DNA of 64,000 nt from Hassallia sp050875635 (GCF_050875635.1 NZ_JBPAOH010000006.1:49729-113728); one strand, 5' to 3'. Positions 1 through 9,031 are shown, numbered from the stretch's first letter. Numbers and translations: made by a program. The notes: a model not told the origin generated them from the sequence alone.

Positions 1-362
1 GTCCTTGGGGTTCTTTCACGGTTTTGGAAGAAGGGCGCGGATACAAAATCAAGCGCATCGAAGTTAAGCCGGGACACCGCCTTAGCTTGCAAATGCACCA
101 TCACCGCAGCGAACACTGGATTGTCGTTTCTGGTACAGCTAAGGTAGTTTGTGGCGATCGCGAAGTGGTACTAAGCAATAATCAGTCAACCTACGTACCT
201 CAATGTACAACTCACCGTCTAGAAAATCCTGGTGTCATTCCTTTGGTGTTGATTGAAGTCCAAAATGGAGAATACTTAGGCGAAGATGATATTGTGCGCT
301 ACCAAGATGACTACGCCCGTACTAATGATGAAAACTCAAAGACCGCTGTCAAAAGTAGATAA
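1..362 (+). CDS. Mannose-phosphate cupin protein, C-terminal part (5' truncated)
   Basis: The reading frame is open from the first full codon at position 3 and begins PWGSFTVLEEGRGYKIKR, so the true start lies left of the window. The TTG at 24 is internal. The remaining ~119 residues form a single cupin: H-x-H metal ligands (QMHHHRSEHW), the G-x-A-x-V turn and THRLENPG. This matches the C-terminal domain of type II phosphomannose isomerase / mannose-1-phosphate guanylyltransferase, which in cyanobacteria is often a free protein of about 130 residues. It would act in GDP-mannose or mannose-phosphate metabolism feeding polysaccharides. The visible part cannot show whether a nucleotidyltransferase domain precedes it, so the exact activity is inferred from the family. 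Confidence 0.85.
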   Translation, partial: PWGSFTVLEEGRGYKIKRIEVKPGHRLSLQMHHHRSEHWIVVSGTAKVVCGDREVVLSNNQSTYVPQCTTHRLENPGVIPLVLIEVQNGEYLGEDDIVRYQDDYARTNDENSKTAVKSR

Positions 363-543
363 TTCGCCTTTGTGTTTCTATCATATCTCGCAGGTCGCCC
401 CGATCGGCTTGGAAGCCTGGACGCGGCTGTGCGTAAGTGTCGGCGTTCATAGCGGATTTTGGTGAGTAAAAAACGTCTTTGCTAACTGGGCGTGTCAATC
501 GCGATTGAAAATATCAAAGGTTTGCAAAGCAGCCTTAAATACT

Positions 544-574
544 AACCCCATCTGTAATATGAAGATGGGGTTTT
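544..574 (+). terminator. Hairpin with T-tract between cupin gene and iscA-like gene
   Basis: AACCCCATCT (544-553) pairs perfectly with AGATGGGGTT (563-572) around a 9-nt loop, followed by further T residues. It has the form of a rho-independent terminator. It lies 180 bp past the cupin stop and only 22 bp before the next start codon, so it could also act as a leader hairpin. Confidence 0.55.
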
Positions 575-595
575 CAACTTAAGAACGTAAATTTT

Positions 596-925
596 ATGAT
601 TGAACTGAGTCAAGCAGCCGTCAGCGAAATTGGGCGATTAAAATCAAAGCAGCTGCTGTCAAATATTTTCGTTCGCTTGGCAGTCAAACCCGGTGGTTGT
701 TCGGGGTGGTTTTATGATATTTCTTTTGATGATGCGGTGAAAGATGACGATCGCCTCTTTGATTCTCACGGCATCCGAATACTCATAGACCCTGCCAGCT
801 TAGATTATATCAATGGTTTAATACTCGATTATTCAGAGGATCTTATGGGCGGTGGTTTTCGCTTTCATAATCAAAGAGCGATCGCTACCTGTGGCTGCGG
901 CAATTCTTTCTCTATCAGTCAGTAG
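596..925 (+). CDS. HesB/IscA-family Fe-S cluster protein
   Basis: The 109-residue protein is a complete A-type iron-sulfur carrier domain. The three conserved cysteines are present: C35 in GGCSG, and C99 and C101 in CGCG near the C terminus. Such proteins bind a [2Fe-2S] cluster or iron and hand clusters to apoproteins in the cytoplasm, within the SUF pathway of cyanobacteria. The order relative to the translation genes downstream probably has no functional meaning, since a 284-bp repeat-rich gap and a clear rpsL promoter follow. Cyanobacteria carry several paralogues (IscA, SufA, HesB-like), and I cannot say which one this is, so no symbol is given. Confidence 0.88.
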   Translation: MIELSQAAVSEIGRLKSKQLLSNIFVRLAVKPGGCSGWFYDISFDDAVKDDDRLFDSHGIRILIDPASLDYINGLILDYSEDLMGGGFRFHNQRAIATCGCGNSFSISQ

Positions 926-935
926 ATAGTGGATA

Positions 936-1112
936 GTGGGGCATAGGGCATAGGGCATGGGGACAAGGGGACAAAAAGACAAAAAGACAAGGAAAAATTT
1001 ATCCGATTCCCATTACCCATTACCGATTACCCATTACCAATGACGGCAGGTGCCTCAACGGAGGGAACCTCCGCACGGCACTGCCTACCCAATGCCCCAT
1101 GCCCCATGCCCT
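936..1112 (+). repeat. Low-complexity STRR-type repeat (GGGCATA / CCATTACC / GCCCCAT)
   Basis: Runs of GGGCATAGGGCATGGGG, GACAAAAAGACAAAAAGAC, TTACCCATTACC and CCCCATGCCCCATGCCC follow one another. The G-rich left arm and C-rich right arm can pair into a long imperfect hairpin. This is the heptanucleotide STRR style known from Nostoc/Anabaena-type genomes. No coding potential is seen. Confidence 0.7.
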
Positions 1113-1127
1113 ACAACCAACAAATAT

Positions 1128-1158
1128 TTGACACAAAACCCCCAGAAAACGATATAAT
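1128..1158 (+). promoter_or_regulatory. Sigma70-type promoter of the rpsL translation cluster
   Basis: A perfect -35 box TTGACA (1128-1133) and a perfect -10 box TATAAT (1153-1158) are separated by 19 bp, slightly more than the usual 17. The rpsL start codon is 51 bp past the -10 box. Confidence 0.65.
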
Positions 1159-1209
1159 AAGGATTTGTTGAAAACTTAGACCTTAAAGCAGCTTCACGCG
1201 CTGTAACTC

Positions 1210-1593
1210 ATGCCAACCATACAGCAGCTCATCCGAACTGAACGCGAAAAAGCGCGTCAGAAAACCAAGTCCCCAGCTCTGAAGCAATGCCCTCAACGTC
1301 GAGGCGTTTGTACAAGAGTATACACAACTACACCGAAAAAACCGAACTCAGCTCTACGTAAAGTAGCACGGGTACGACTGACTTCGGGATTTGAAGTCAC
1401 AGCTTACATTCCCGGAATTGGTCACAACCTGCAAGAGCATTCCGTTGTGATGATTCGTGGCGGTCGGGTCAAGGACTTACCAGGCGTGAGATACCACATA
1501 ATTCGTGGCACCTTAGATACAGCCGGAGTCAAAGACCGCAAGCAAGGTCGTTCCAAATACGGAACCAAGCGTCCGAAAGAAGCGAAAAAATAG
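1210..1593 (+). CDS. rpsL: 30S ribosomal protein S12
   Basis: The 127-residue protein is full length and begins [15 protein letters not shown], as in other cyanobacterial S12 proteins. The decoding-centre segment [15 protein letters not shown] is present; its lysine is the classical streptomycin-resistance position and is wild type here. S12 sits at the interface of the small subunit and helps control decoding accuracy. It is the first gene of the str-type cluster rpsL-rpsG-fusA-tuf-rpsJ, and a strong promoter lies just upstream. A 398-bp gap separates it from rpsG, long for this cluster, which suggests rpsG may also have its own control. Confidence 0.97.
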
Positions 1594-1991
1594 AATGATA
1601 GTTAATTAATCGCATTAAATAGCGATTAATTGCTTCAGCTTTGTGTATAGCGCCAAAAAACGGTTAACGTTAGTGTAGACGTAAAGCAGCTTCCCCAAGG
1701 GTATGCTTGTTTGCCGGAGGCTTGCTCAGAAACGGCAGCCATCAGAGATGGTAGCTAGTTTAGGTGAAATCAAGTTAAATTGGTAAAGCTTCCACCTACA
1801 CCCGGTGCGTGCAGGATTTTTTAGAATGCTGAAGAGCGACAGCAGCATTTTAATTTTGTTTGATATTAAGGTATATAATATTGTCGCCTTGTTGTGTCAA
1901 GTTTTGGGCAACAAGTTAAGTTGAGAGAGCGTCGCAGCGATCGCATGTAACGCATATAATCTGGTTCGCAAATCCGAAGTAAGGGTAAAGT
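1594..1991. other. rpsL-rpsG intergenic region (398 bp) with hairpin and -10-like box
   Basis: No gene is seen. AATGCTG (1825-1831) and CAGCATT (1843-1849) form a perfect 7-bp stem followed by TTAATTTT, a possible weak terminator or attenuator. Just after it lies TATAAT (1874-1879) without a convincing -35 box. The arrangement would allow partial termination after rpsL and re-initiation before rpsG. This is inference from sequence only. Confidence 0.4.
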
Positions 1992-2462
1992 ATGTCTCGT
2001 CGTGGTGTTATTAAAAAGCGCCCAGTTCCGTCTGACTCCGTGTATAACAGTCGTCTTGTTAGCATGATAATTCGGCGGATAATGCGTCATGGCAAGAAAT
2101 CACTTGCCGCCCGGATTGTTTATGATGCTTTAAAAACAATTGAGGAACGCACTGGAGCGAATGCCTTAGAAACCTTTGAAAGAGCAGTGCGAAATGCAAC
2201 GCCTTTAGTAGAAGTAAAAGCTCGTCGGGTTGGTGGAGCAACCTATCAAGTACCGATGGAAGTACGTAATGATCGCGGTACCACCCTAGCATTGCGCTGG
2301 CTGGTGCAGTTTTCAAGGGCTAGACCCGGACGCACAATGGCAAGCAGACTGGCAAATGAATTAATGGATGCTGCCAACGAAACCGGAAACGCCATTCGCA
2401 AACGCGAAGAAACGCACCGGATGGCTGAAGCTAACAAAGCTTTTGCTCACTATCGTTACTAA
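1992..2462 (+). CDS. rpsG: 30S ribosomal protein S7
   Basis: The 156-residue protein begins MSRRGVIKKRPVPSDSVYNS and has the normal bacterial length. S7 binds the 3' major domain of 16S rRNA, nucleates assembly of the head of the small subunit and contacts mRNA and tRNA at the E site. The conserved segments NALETFERAVRNATPLVEVK and RARPGRTMASRLANELMDA are intact. It lies between rpsL and fusA in the conserved str order. The E. coli S7 protein represses its own operon, but the 398-bp leader here does not obviously resemble that site. Confidence 0.97.
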   Translation: MSRRGVIKKRPVPSDSVYNSRLVSMIIRRIMRHGKKSLAARIVYDALKTIEERTGANALETFERAVRNATPLVEVKARRVGGATYQVPMEVRNDRGTTLALRWLVQFSRARPGRTMASRLANELMDAANETGNAIRKREETHRMAEANKAFAHYRY

Positions 2463-2644
2463 CTGGCATTCTTACCTGTGTTACATAACAGGATGCCTAA
2501 ACTACGTAGAGAACCGATATATCGCTAGTAAAAAAGCGGTATATCGTGGATTTCTATAAAAAAAGGCGGTTTTCCGTAAAAGTATACAAACTTAACAAAG
2601 TGTAATATACAAGATATCATGAGGCGAAAACTTAGGAGGCAGCT

Positions 2645-4723
2645 GTGGCACGTACGATCCCACTAGAGAAAGTACGCAACATTGGGATTGCGGCGCATAT
2701 AGATGCGGGCAAGACAACAACAACAGAGAGAATATTATTTTACTCTGGCATTATTCACAAAATCGGTGAAGTCCACGAGGGAACAGCCGTAACAGACTGG
2801 ATGGAACAAGAGCGGGAGCGGGGAATTACCATCACTGCCGCTGCGATTACAACCAGTTGGAAAGATCATCAAATTAACATTATCGATACACCGGGTCACG
2901 TTGACTTCACGATTGAAGTTGAACGTTCGATGCGGGTGTTGGATGGTGTAATTGCAGTATTTTGTTCAGTGGGCGGCGTGCAACCGCAGTCAGAGACAGT
3001 GTGGCGGCAAGCAGACCGTTACAAAGTGCCTCGGATCGCCTTTATTAACAAAATGGATCGCACAGGGGCGAACTTTTATCGAGTTCACGATCAGATGCGC
3101 GATCGCCTGCGGGCAAATGCGATCGCCATTCAGCTGCCCATCGGTGCCGAAAACGACTTCAAAGGCATTGTTGACTTAGTGCAGATGCGTGCATACATCT
3201 ACAACAATGACCAGGGAACAGATATCCAAGAAACGGATATCCCCGCCGACATGCAAGAAAAAGCGGAAGAATACCGCGTCAAGTTAGTAGAAGCAGTGTC
3301 AGAAACCGATGACGATCTGATGACCAAGTACTTCGAGGGCGAAGAACTAACAACAGAAGAAATCAGTACTGCTCTGCGTAAAGGCACCATTGCAGGTACG
3401 ATTGTCCCAGTACTATGCGGTTCCGCCTTTAAAAATAAAGGCGTGCAATTGATGTTAGATGCAGTTGTAGATTACCTGCCAGCACCAACTGAAGTACCGC
3501 CAATTCAAGGCACGCTGCTGAATGGTGATACCGTTGAGCGTCGCGCTGATGACAACGAACCTCTATCGGCTTTGGCATTCAAAATTATGGCTGACCCTTA
3601 CGGTCGCCTTACCTTTGTCCGTGTTTATTCTGGGGTTCTCAAAAAGGGTAGCTACGTCCTCAACGCCACCAAGAATAAAAAAGAGCGGATTTCCCGTTTG
3701 GTGGTTTTGAAAGCAGATGAGCGGCAAGATGTCGAGGAACTGCGTGCAGGTGATTTAGGAGCCGCGTTGGGATTAAAAGATACCTTGACAGGTGACACCC
3801 TTTGTGATGACGGCTCACCAGTTATTCTGGAATCGCTGTTTATTCCTGAACCTGTCATCTCGGTAGCGGTTGAACCCAAAACCAAGAACGACATGGATAA
3901 ATTATCCAAGGCGTTGCAATCACTTTCGGAAGAAGACCCCACCTTCCGTGTCAGTGTTGACCAAGAAACAAACCAAACCGTGATTGCAGGGATGGGAGAG
4001 TTACACCTAGAAATTCTTGTAGACCGCATGTTGCGAGAATTTAAGGTAGAAGCGAATGTTGGTGCGCCACAAGTAGCTTACCGCGAAACCATTCGTAAAG
4101 GTGTCAACAGAGTAGAAGGCAAATTTATCCGTCAGAGTGGTGGTAAAGGTCAATACGGTCATGTTGTCATCAATTTAGAACCCGGAGAACCAGGAACTGG
4201 CTTTGAATTTGTTTCCAAGATTGTCGGTGGTATCGTACCGAAAGAGTACATCGGACCTGCCGAACAAGGAATGAAAGAAAGCTGTGAAAGCGGTGTTCTC
4301 GCTGGATATCCATTAATTGATGTCAAAGCAACGTTGGTTGATGGTTCTTACCACGATGTAGACTCGTCGGAAATGGCTTTCAAAATCGCTGGCTCAATGG
4401 CGATGAAAGAGGCTGTCATGAAAGCCTCACCTGTCCTGTTAGAGCCTATGATGAAAGTTGAGGTAGAAGTTCCCGAAAACTTCCTTGGAGATGTTATGGG
4501 CGACCTCAATTCCCGTCGTGGGCAAATTGAGGGGATGGGATCTGAGCAGGGAATTGCCAAAGTAACTGCTAAAGTACCATTGGCAGAAATGTTTGGCTAC
4601 GCTACTGACATCCGGTCTAAAACCCAAGGTCGGGGCATCTTCTCAATGGAGTTTAGCAACTACGACGAAGTGCCTCGTAACGTGGCAGAGGCAATCATTG
4701 CTAAAAGCAAAGGGAACGCTTAA
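2645..4723 (+). CDS. fusA: Elongation factor G
   Basis: The 692-residue protein is a full-length EF-G, the GTPase that drives translocation on the ribosome. The G domain shows AHIDAGKT (17-24), DTPGH (81-85) and NKMD (135-138), followed by domains II-V. Domain IV contains the GGKGQYGHV segment, and the C terminus has the RGQIEGM region of domain V. The start codon is GTG, chosen because AGGAGG (2634-2639) sits 5 bp upstream and because MARTIPLEKVRNIG matches the family start. It is followed after 23 bp by tuf, so the two are almost surely co-transcribed. Confidence 0.97.
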   Translation: MARTIPLEKVRNIGIAAHIDAGKTTTTERILFYSGIIHKIGEVHEGTAVTDWMEQERERGITITAAAITTSWKDHQINIIDTPGHVDFTIEVERSMRVLDGVIAVFCSVGGVQPQSETVWRQADRYKVPRIAFINKMDRTGANFYRVHDQMRDRLRANAIAIQLPIGAENDFKGIVDLVQMRAYIYNNDQGTDIQETDIPADMQEKAEEYRVKLVEAVSETDDDLMTKYFEGEELTTEEISTALRKGTIAGTIVPVLCGSAFKNKGVQLMLDAVVDYLPAPTEVPPIQGTLLNGDTVERRADDNEPLSALAFKIMADPYGRLTFVRVYSGVLKKGSYVLNATKNKKERISRLVVLKADERQDVEELRAGDLGAALGLKDTLTGDTLCDDGSPVILESLFIPEPVISVAVEPKTKNDMDKLSKALQSLSEEDPTFRVSVDQETNQTVIAGMGELHLEILVDRMLREFKVEANVGAPQVAYRETIRKGVNRVEGKFIRQSGGKGQYGHVVINLEPGEPGTGFEFVSKIVGGIVPKEYIGPAEQGMKESCESGVLAGYPLIDVKATLVDGSYHDVDSSEMAFKIAGSMAMKEAVMKASPVLLEPMMKVEVEVPENFLGDVMGDLNSRRGQIEGMGSEQGIAKVTAKVPLAEMFGYATDIRSKTQGRGIFSMEFSNYDEVPRNVAEAIIAKSKGNA

Positions 4724-4746
4724 TTAGATAAAGGAAACGAGGATTA

Positions 4747-5976
4747 ATGGCACGCGCAAAGTTTGAAAGGAATAAACCCCACATAAATATCGGTACTGTT
4801 GGGCACGTTGACCACGGTAAAACTACTTTAACAGCAGCTATCACGATGACCTTAGCTGCTTTGGGTCAAGCTGTGGCTAAGGGTTACGATCAAATCGATA
4901 ACGCACCCGAAGAAAAGGCACGGGGTATTACAATTAATACCGCTCACGTTGAGTACGAAACCGAAAATCGTCACTATGCTCACGTAGACTGTCCCGGACA
5001 CGCTGACTATGTGAAGAACATGATCACCGGTGCAGCACAAATGGATGGAGGCATCCTTGTAGTAGCTGCTACCGATGGTCCCATGCCCCAAACTCGCGAA
5101 CACATTTTGTTAGCAAAGCAGGTGGGTGTACCCAGCTTGGTTGTCTTCTTGAACAAAGAAGACTTGATGGATGACCCAGAACTATTGGAACTAGTAGAAC
5201 TAGAACTGAGAGAATTGCTTTCTAGCTACGATTTCCCTGGTGACGACATCCCCATTATCAAAGGTTCTGGTCTGCAAGCTCTGGAAGCTATGACCAAGAA
5301 TCCTAAGACCCAACGCGGTGAAAATGAGTGGGTAGATAAAATCTATGAGTTGATGGACTCTGTAGATTCGTTTATCCCCACTCCTGAGCGAGATGTCGAT
5401 AAGCCTTTCTTAATGGCGATTGAAGACGTATTCTCCATCACAGGTCGTGGTACTGTTGCCACAGGTCGGATTGAGCGGGGTATAGTCAAAGTAGGCGATA
5501 ACGTTGAACTAGTGGGTATCAGAAACACTCGCGCCACTACCGTAACTGGTATTGAGATGTTCAAGAAGAGTCTTGACCAGGGTATGGCTGGGGATAACGC
5601 CGGTGTACTATTGCGCGGTATTCAGAAAACTGATATTGAACGCGGTATGGTGCTAGCAAAACCCGGTTCGATTACTCCCCACACCCAATTTGAAGGTGAA
5701 GTGTACGTGCTGACAGAAAAAGAAGGTGGTCGCAAGACTCCATTTTTCTCTGGCTATCGTCCTCAGTTTTATGTGCGGACAACAGACGTAACAGGCACGA
5801 TTACAGCATTCACTTCCGATGATGGCAAAGAGGCAGAAATGGTGATGCCTGGAGACCGGATTAAAATGAGTGTGGAATTAATCAACCCGATCGCTATTGA
5901 ACAAGGTATGCGCTTCGCTATTCGTGAAGGTGGTCGCACCATCGGTGCGGGTGTCGTATCCAAAATCCTGAAGTAA
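4747..5976 (+). CDS. tuf: Elongation factor Tu
   Basis: The 409-residue protein has the length typical of cyanobacterial and plastid EF-Tu. GHVDHGKT (19-26) and the DCPGH and NKED motifs define the GTPase domain, followed by two beta-barrel domains that bind aminoacyl-tRNA. It delivers aminoacyl-tRNA to the ribosomal A site. The GGIRNTRATTVTGIEMF region of domain II and the C-terminal GAGVVSKI end are intact. It begins 23 bp after fusA and ends before a strong hairpin terminator at 6002-6036, so rpsJ may be expressed partly by read-through or from its own promoter. Confidence 0.97.
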   Translation: MARAKFERNKPHINIGTVGHVDHGKTTLTAAITMTLAALGQAVAKGYDQIDNAPEEKARGITINTAHVEYETENRHYAHVDCPGHADYVKNMITGAAQMDGGILVVAATDGPMPQTREHILLAKQVGVPSLVVFLNKEDLMDDPELLELVELELRELLSSYDFPGDDIPIIKGSGLQALEAMTKNPKTQRGENEWVDKIYELMDSVDSFIPTPERDVDKPFLMAIEDVFSITGRGTVATGRIERGIVKVGDNVELVGIRNTRATTVTGIEMFKKSLDQGMAGDNAGVLLRGIQKTDIERGMVLAKPGSITPHTQFEGEVYVLTEKEGGRKTPFFSGYRPQFYVRTTDVTGTITAFTSDDGKEAEMVMPGDRIKMSVELINPIAIEQGMRFAIREGGRTIGAGVVSKILK

Positions 5977-6001
5977 CACTTCTGTAATTTAATCAAAATA
6001 T

Positions 6002-6036
6002 GGAGCAGAGATGGTATAATGCCTCTCTGCTCCTTT
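6002..6036 (+). terminator. Terminator after tuf
   Basis: GGAGCAGAGA (6002-6011) pairs perfectly with TCTCTGCTCC (6024-6033) and is followed by TTT. The 12-nt loop contains TATAAT (6015-6020), so it may also hold a -10 element for rpsJ. Confidence 0.65.
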
Positions 6037-6056
6037 CTCTGACCTCAAATTTAGGG

Positions 6057-6137
6057 AGTGGGGAATAGGCAGTAGGGAATAGGGTAAAAAAAGAAATTAC
6101 CACTCACTACTCCCTACTCCCCACTCCCCAGTCCCCT
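6057..6137. repeat. Low-complexity inverted repeat (GTGGGGAATAGG / CCCTACTCCCCACTCCCC)
   Basis: A G-rich arm (AGTGGGGAATAGGCAGTAGGG) faces a C-rich arm (CTACTCCCTACTCCCC) across a short A-rich centre. It can fold into an imperfect hairpin in the tuf-rpsJ spacer. Confidence 0.6.
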
Positions 6138-6164
6138 AATTAATCAGAACCTGGACAATTAAAG

Positions 6165-6482
6165 ATGGCAACTCTACAACAGCAGAAAATTAGAATTCGC
6201 TTACAGGCTTTTGACCGCCGCTTACTGGATACATCTTGCGAGAAGATTGTAGACACAGCTAACCGGACTAACGCTACAGCCATAGGACCGATTCCTTTAC
6301 CAACAAAACGCAGAATTTATTGCGTACTGCGATCGCCTCACGTCGATAAAGACTCACGAGAACACTTTGAAACTCGCACCCATCGCCGCATTATTGACAT
6401 CTATCAGCCTTCTTCTAAAACTATTGATGCTTTGATGAAACTTGATTTGCCATCTGGTGTGGATATTGAAGTGAAATTGTAA
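6165..6482 (+). CDS. rpsJ: 30S ribosomal protein S10
   Basis: The 105-residue protein begins MATLQQQKIRIRLQAFDRRLL and has the expected length. S10 is a small-subunit head protein and, as NusE, also takes part in transcription antitermination. The motifs GPIPLPTK and THRRIIDIYQPSSKTIDALMK are intact. In cyanobacteria rpsJ sits directly after tuf rather than in the S10 operon, as seen here. A hairpin terminator follows at 6600-6635. The 188-bp gap to tuf carries a terminator hairpin and a repeat, so its expression may be partly uncoupled from tuf. Confidence 0.97.
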   Translation: MATLQQQKIRIRLQAFDRRLLDTSCEKIVDTANRTNATAIGPIPLPTKRRIYCVLRSPHVDKDSREHFETRTHRRIIDIYQPSSKTIDALMKLDLPSGVDIEVKL

Positions 6483-6483
6483 A

Positions 6484-6583
6484 TGGATAGTGGGGCATGG
6501 GGCATAGGGCATGGGGCATAGGGCATGGAAAAAATCTCCCATTGCCCATTGCCCATTGCCCATTGCCCATTGCCCAACATCCT
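6484..6583. repeat. STRR-type repeat (GGGCATG and CCCATTG heptamers)
   Basis: Several tandem copies of GGGCATG/GGGCATA are followed by tandem copies of CCCATTG. The two arms are nearly complementary and would form a long hairpin after rpsJ. Confidence 0.7.
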
Positions 6584-6599
6584 TAGTATGAATATTTAC

Positions 6600-6635
6600 A
6601 AAGCCCTGAAGAAATATGTCTCAGGGCTTTTTATT
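6600..6635 (+). terminator. Terminator after rpsJ
   Basis: AAAGCCCTGA (6600-6609) pairs perfectly with TCAGGGCTTT (6621-6630), followed by TTATTT. The 11-nt loop and T-tract fit a rho-independent terminator. Confidence 0.75.
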
Positions 6636-6725
6636 TAGCCGGAAAACAAATGGTAGAATGTAAGCAATAAACGGGAAAAGCAAAAAATAATATCTTTTAA
6701 AGATTAAATTTATACCAAGGCAACA

Positions 6726-7373
6726 ATGGCATCTTCTTCTAAAATTGCGGTTCGCGAACTACCTCTGTTCCCGTTACCCGAAGTAGTTCTATTTCCTACC
6801 AGACCATTACCACTACATATTTTTGAATTTCGCTACAGAATCATGATGAACACGATTCTGGAGAGCGATCGCAGGTTTGGTGTTTTGATGTACGATCAAG
6901 CAAAAGGCACAATTTCCAACGTTGGCTGCTGTGCGGAAATTATTCATTACCAACGCCTGCCAGATGACCGCATGAAGATGCTAACTTTAGGACAACAAAG
7001 ATTTCGCGTCCTAGAATATGTCAGAGAAAAGCCATATCGTGTTGGTTTAGTTGAGTGGATTGAAGACCACCCACCAAGCAAAGATTTACGACCTTTAGCA
7101 ACAGATGTAGAACAACTGCTGCGAGATGTTGTGCGTCTATCATCTAAGTTGACCGAACAAAATATCGAACTACCAGAAGATTTGCCAGACTTGCCGATAG
7201 AATTATCTTACTGGGTAGCGAGTAACCTTTATGGTGTAGCCCCAGAGCAACAGTTATTGTTAGAAATGCAAGACACCGCAGCTCGCTTAGAACGCGAAGC
7301 AGAAATTTTGACTTCTACTCGCAATCATTTGGCAGCTCGGACTGTTCTCAAAGACACCTTTAATGATAAATAA
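6726..7373 (+). CDS. LON peptidase substrate-binding (N-terminal) domain protein
   Basis: The 215-residue protein consists of the N-terminal domain of Lon only. It opens with RELPLFPLPEVVLFP and HIFEFRYRIM, the hallmark of this domain, and has no AAA+ or protease part. In Lon this domain recognises unfolded or specific substrates. The free-standing form is common next to rpsJ in cyanobacteria, and its function is not established. A helical C-terminal part (about 130-215) contains an acidic stretch (ELPEDLPDLPIEL). It stands alone between the rpsJ terminator and convergent pheA. Confidence 0.88.
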   Translation: MASSSKIAVRELPLFPLPEVVLFPTRPLPLHIFEFRYRIMMNTILESDRRFGVLMYDQAKGTISNVGCCAEIIHYQRLPDDRMKMLTLGQQRFRVLEYVREKPYRVGLVEWIEDHPPSKDLRPLATDVEQLLRDVVRLSSKLTEQNIELPEDLPDLPIELSYWVASNLYGVAPEQQLLLEMQDTAARLEREAEILTSTRNHLAARTVLKDTFNDK

Positions 7374-7429
7374 TGAGTTAATAGTCAACAGTCAACAGTT
7401 AAAGTATCTTTAGACTTTAGACTGTTAAC

Positions 7430-8302
7430 TTATAGAGCGTTGGCTGGTAGAACATTGTAACTACCAAAAATTTTTAATACTTCTGTGTGAGTGCTTAATT
7501 CAGCCAAAGCAGATTGCATTTTTTGCTCGGTGGAATCTGCTTCTAAATCAATAAAAAACAAGTATTCTCCGAGCGATCGCTTTGTCGGGCGAGACTGAAT
7601 TTTGCTAAGGTTAATATCAAGTTCGGCAAATATTTGTAACGGTTTAACCAAAGAACCCGGTGTATTTGCAGGCATACTGAAAGCCAAAGAAGTATGACTA
7701 GCACTTGCTGAAGCTATTCGATAAGCTGTGTCTACTTCAGTTTGACTTACCACCAAAAAGCGAGTACAGTTTTCTGGATAGTCGTTAATTCCCCTAGCTA
7801 GTATTGGCAAGTTGTACAATTGCGCCGCCCTACTAGATGAAATCACTGCTGCCGTTTTGTCGTGTTCTAAGCGTTGTAGCGGCTCGGTTGTAGAATTAGT
7901 GGGAATCAGCTGCACGCTAGGCAGATATTTTTCCAACCATCGCTGACATTGCGCTAAAGCTTGCGGATGAGAAGAAACTGTTTTAATGTTATCTAAGCTA
8001 CTAGCGCCGGAAATTAACGCATGAGCGATCGGCATTACCAACGCCATCTGAATTCGCAAAGTTTCCAGTTGCCATAGCCAATCCAGCGTCATTGTCACGC
8101 TTCCTTCTATAGAATTTTCCACAGGCACAACAGCCAACTGTGCATTACTTTGAGCAACAGCTTGGAGTGACTGGGCAATGCTGGGATAAGGACACAAGTT
8201 AGCTTCAATTCCCTTGTTTTTCGCCAGCCAGTTGAGATAAAAAACAGCCGCTTGTTCTGCGTAAGTGCCAGGAGGTCCTAAATGTGCAATCGATTGATTC
8301 AT
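7430..8302 (-). CDS. pheA: Prephenate dehydratase
   Basis: The 290-residue protein converts prephenate to phenylpyruvate in phenylalanine synthesis. It begins with the catalytic periplasmic-binding-like domain (IAHLGPPGTYAEQAA), carries VVPVENSIEGSV, and ends that domain with NCTRFLVV, which holds the essential threonine. An ACT regulatory domain follows from about residue 205, where SRPTKRSLGEYLFFIDLEA is the phenylalanine-binding ESRP-type segment (here QSRP). It is a monofunctional enzyme without chorismate mutase, as usual in cyanobacteria. It is convergent with the LON-domain gene, and an imperfect AACAGT/ACTGTT hairpin lies in the 56-bp spacer. Confidence 0.95.
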   Translation of the reverse strand: MNQSIAHLGPPGTYAEQAAVFYLNWLAKNKGIEANLCPYPSIAQSLQAVAQSNAQLAVVPVENSIEGSVTMTLDWLWQLETLRIQMALVMPIAHALISGASSLDNIKTVSSHPQALAQCQRWLEKYLPSVQLIPTNSTTEPLQRLEHDKTAAVISSSRAAQLYNLPILARGINDYPENCTRFLVVSQTEVDTAYRIASASASHTSLAFSMPANTPGSLVKPLQIFAELDINLSKIQSRPTKRSLGEYLFFIDLEADSTEQKMQSALAELSTHTEVLKIFGSYNVLPANAL

Positions 8303-8401
8303 CGTTTTTAGCCTTTAATTACCGTTTATATTCATAACAGATAACAAGAGCGGCTGAAACTATCGGATCGCAAAAAGCTGAAAATAATCCAAAAATGATT
8401 T

Positions 8402-9031
8402 ATGACTCAAGCCCAAGTCGAACCCAAACTATACAGCTTCGATGAATTTATAAGTTGGTATCCCGAAAATTCATTCAACCGGTACGAACTGCACGACGGA
8501 GTAATTATCGAAATGCCCAAGCCAAAGGGAAAACATTCAAATCTAACAGGTTCCCTTATCGAGCAACTATTGATAATTATCAGGCAGAGTGGCTCTGGCG
8601 GCATCTGGACTATTCCCAGAGAAGCGATCGCCAAACCCAAACGGGAAAAATCAGGTTATGAGCCGGATATCATCGTTTTGAACAAAGAAGTTCTTGGGGC
8701 AGAACCCCGGTGGGAAAGCGAATCGATTATCCAAAATCCTGATTCGGTCAAATTAATCGTCGAGGTTGTTTCAACTAATTGGCGTGACGATTACTACGAT
8801 AAACTTCGGGATTATGAAGAAATGGGCATCCAGGAATATTGGATTATCGATTATGCAGCACTGGGGGCAAGAAAGTTTATCGGCAACCCCAAGCAACCGA
8901 CAATTTTTGTTTGTAACTTGGTTGATGGAGAATATCAGATGACTTCATTTACAGGAAACACTTTAATTGTTTCCCCGACCTTCCCCCAATTCAACTTGAC
9001 CGCACAGCAGATTTTCGATTTGGCTTCGTAG
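8402..9031 (+). CDS. Uma2-family (DUF820) PD-(D/E)XK nuclease-fold protein
   Basis: The 209-residue protein shows the full Uma2 pattern: LYSFDEFISWYPE at the start, the ELHDGVI glutamate, PDIIVL, and the VEVVS...KLRDYEEMGIQEYWIIDY block with the E-x-V and K/Y catalytic region of the PD-(D/E)XK fold. The family is present in dozens of copies in filamentous cyanobacteria, and its biological role is not known. Nuclease activity is inferred from fold only. The gene is divergent from pheA with a 99-bp spacer and is probably a single-gene unit. Confidence 0.9.
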   Translation: MTQAQVEPKLYSFDEFISWYPENSFNRYELHDGVIIEMPKPKGKHSNLTGSLIEQLLIIIRQSGSGGIWTIPREAIAKPKREKSGYEPDIIVLNKEVLGAEPRWESESIIQNPDSVKLIVEVVSTNWRDDYYDKLRDYEEMGIQEYWIIDYAALGARKFIGNPKQPTIFVCNLVDGEYQMTSFTGNTLIVSPTFPQFNLTAQQIFDLAS

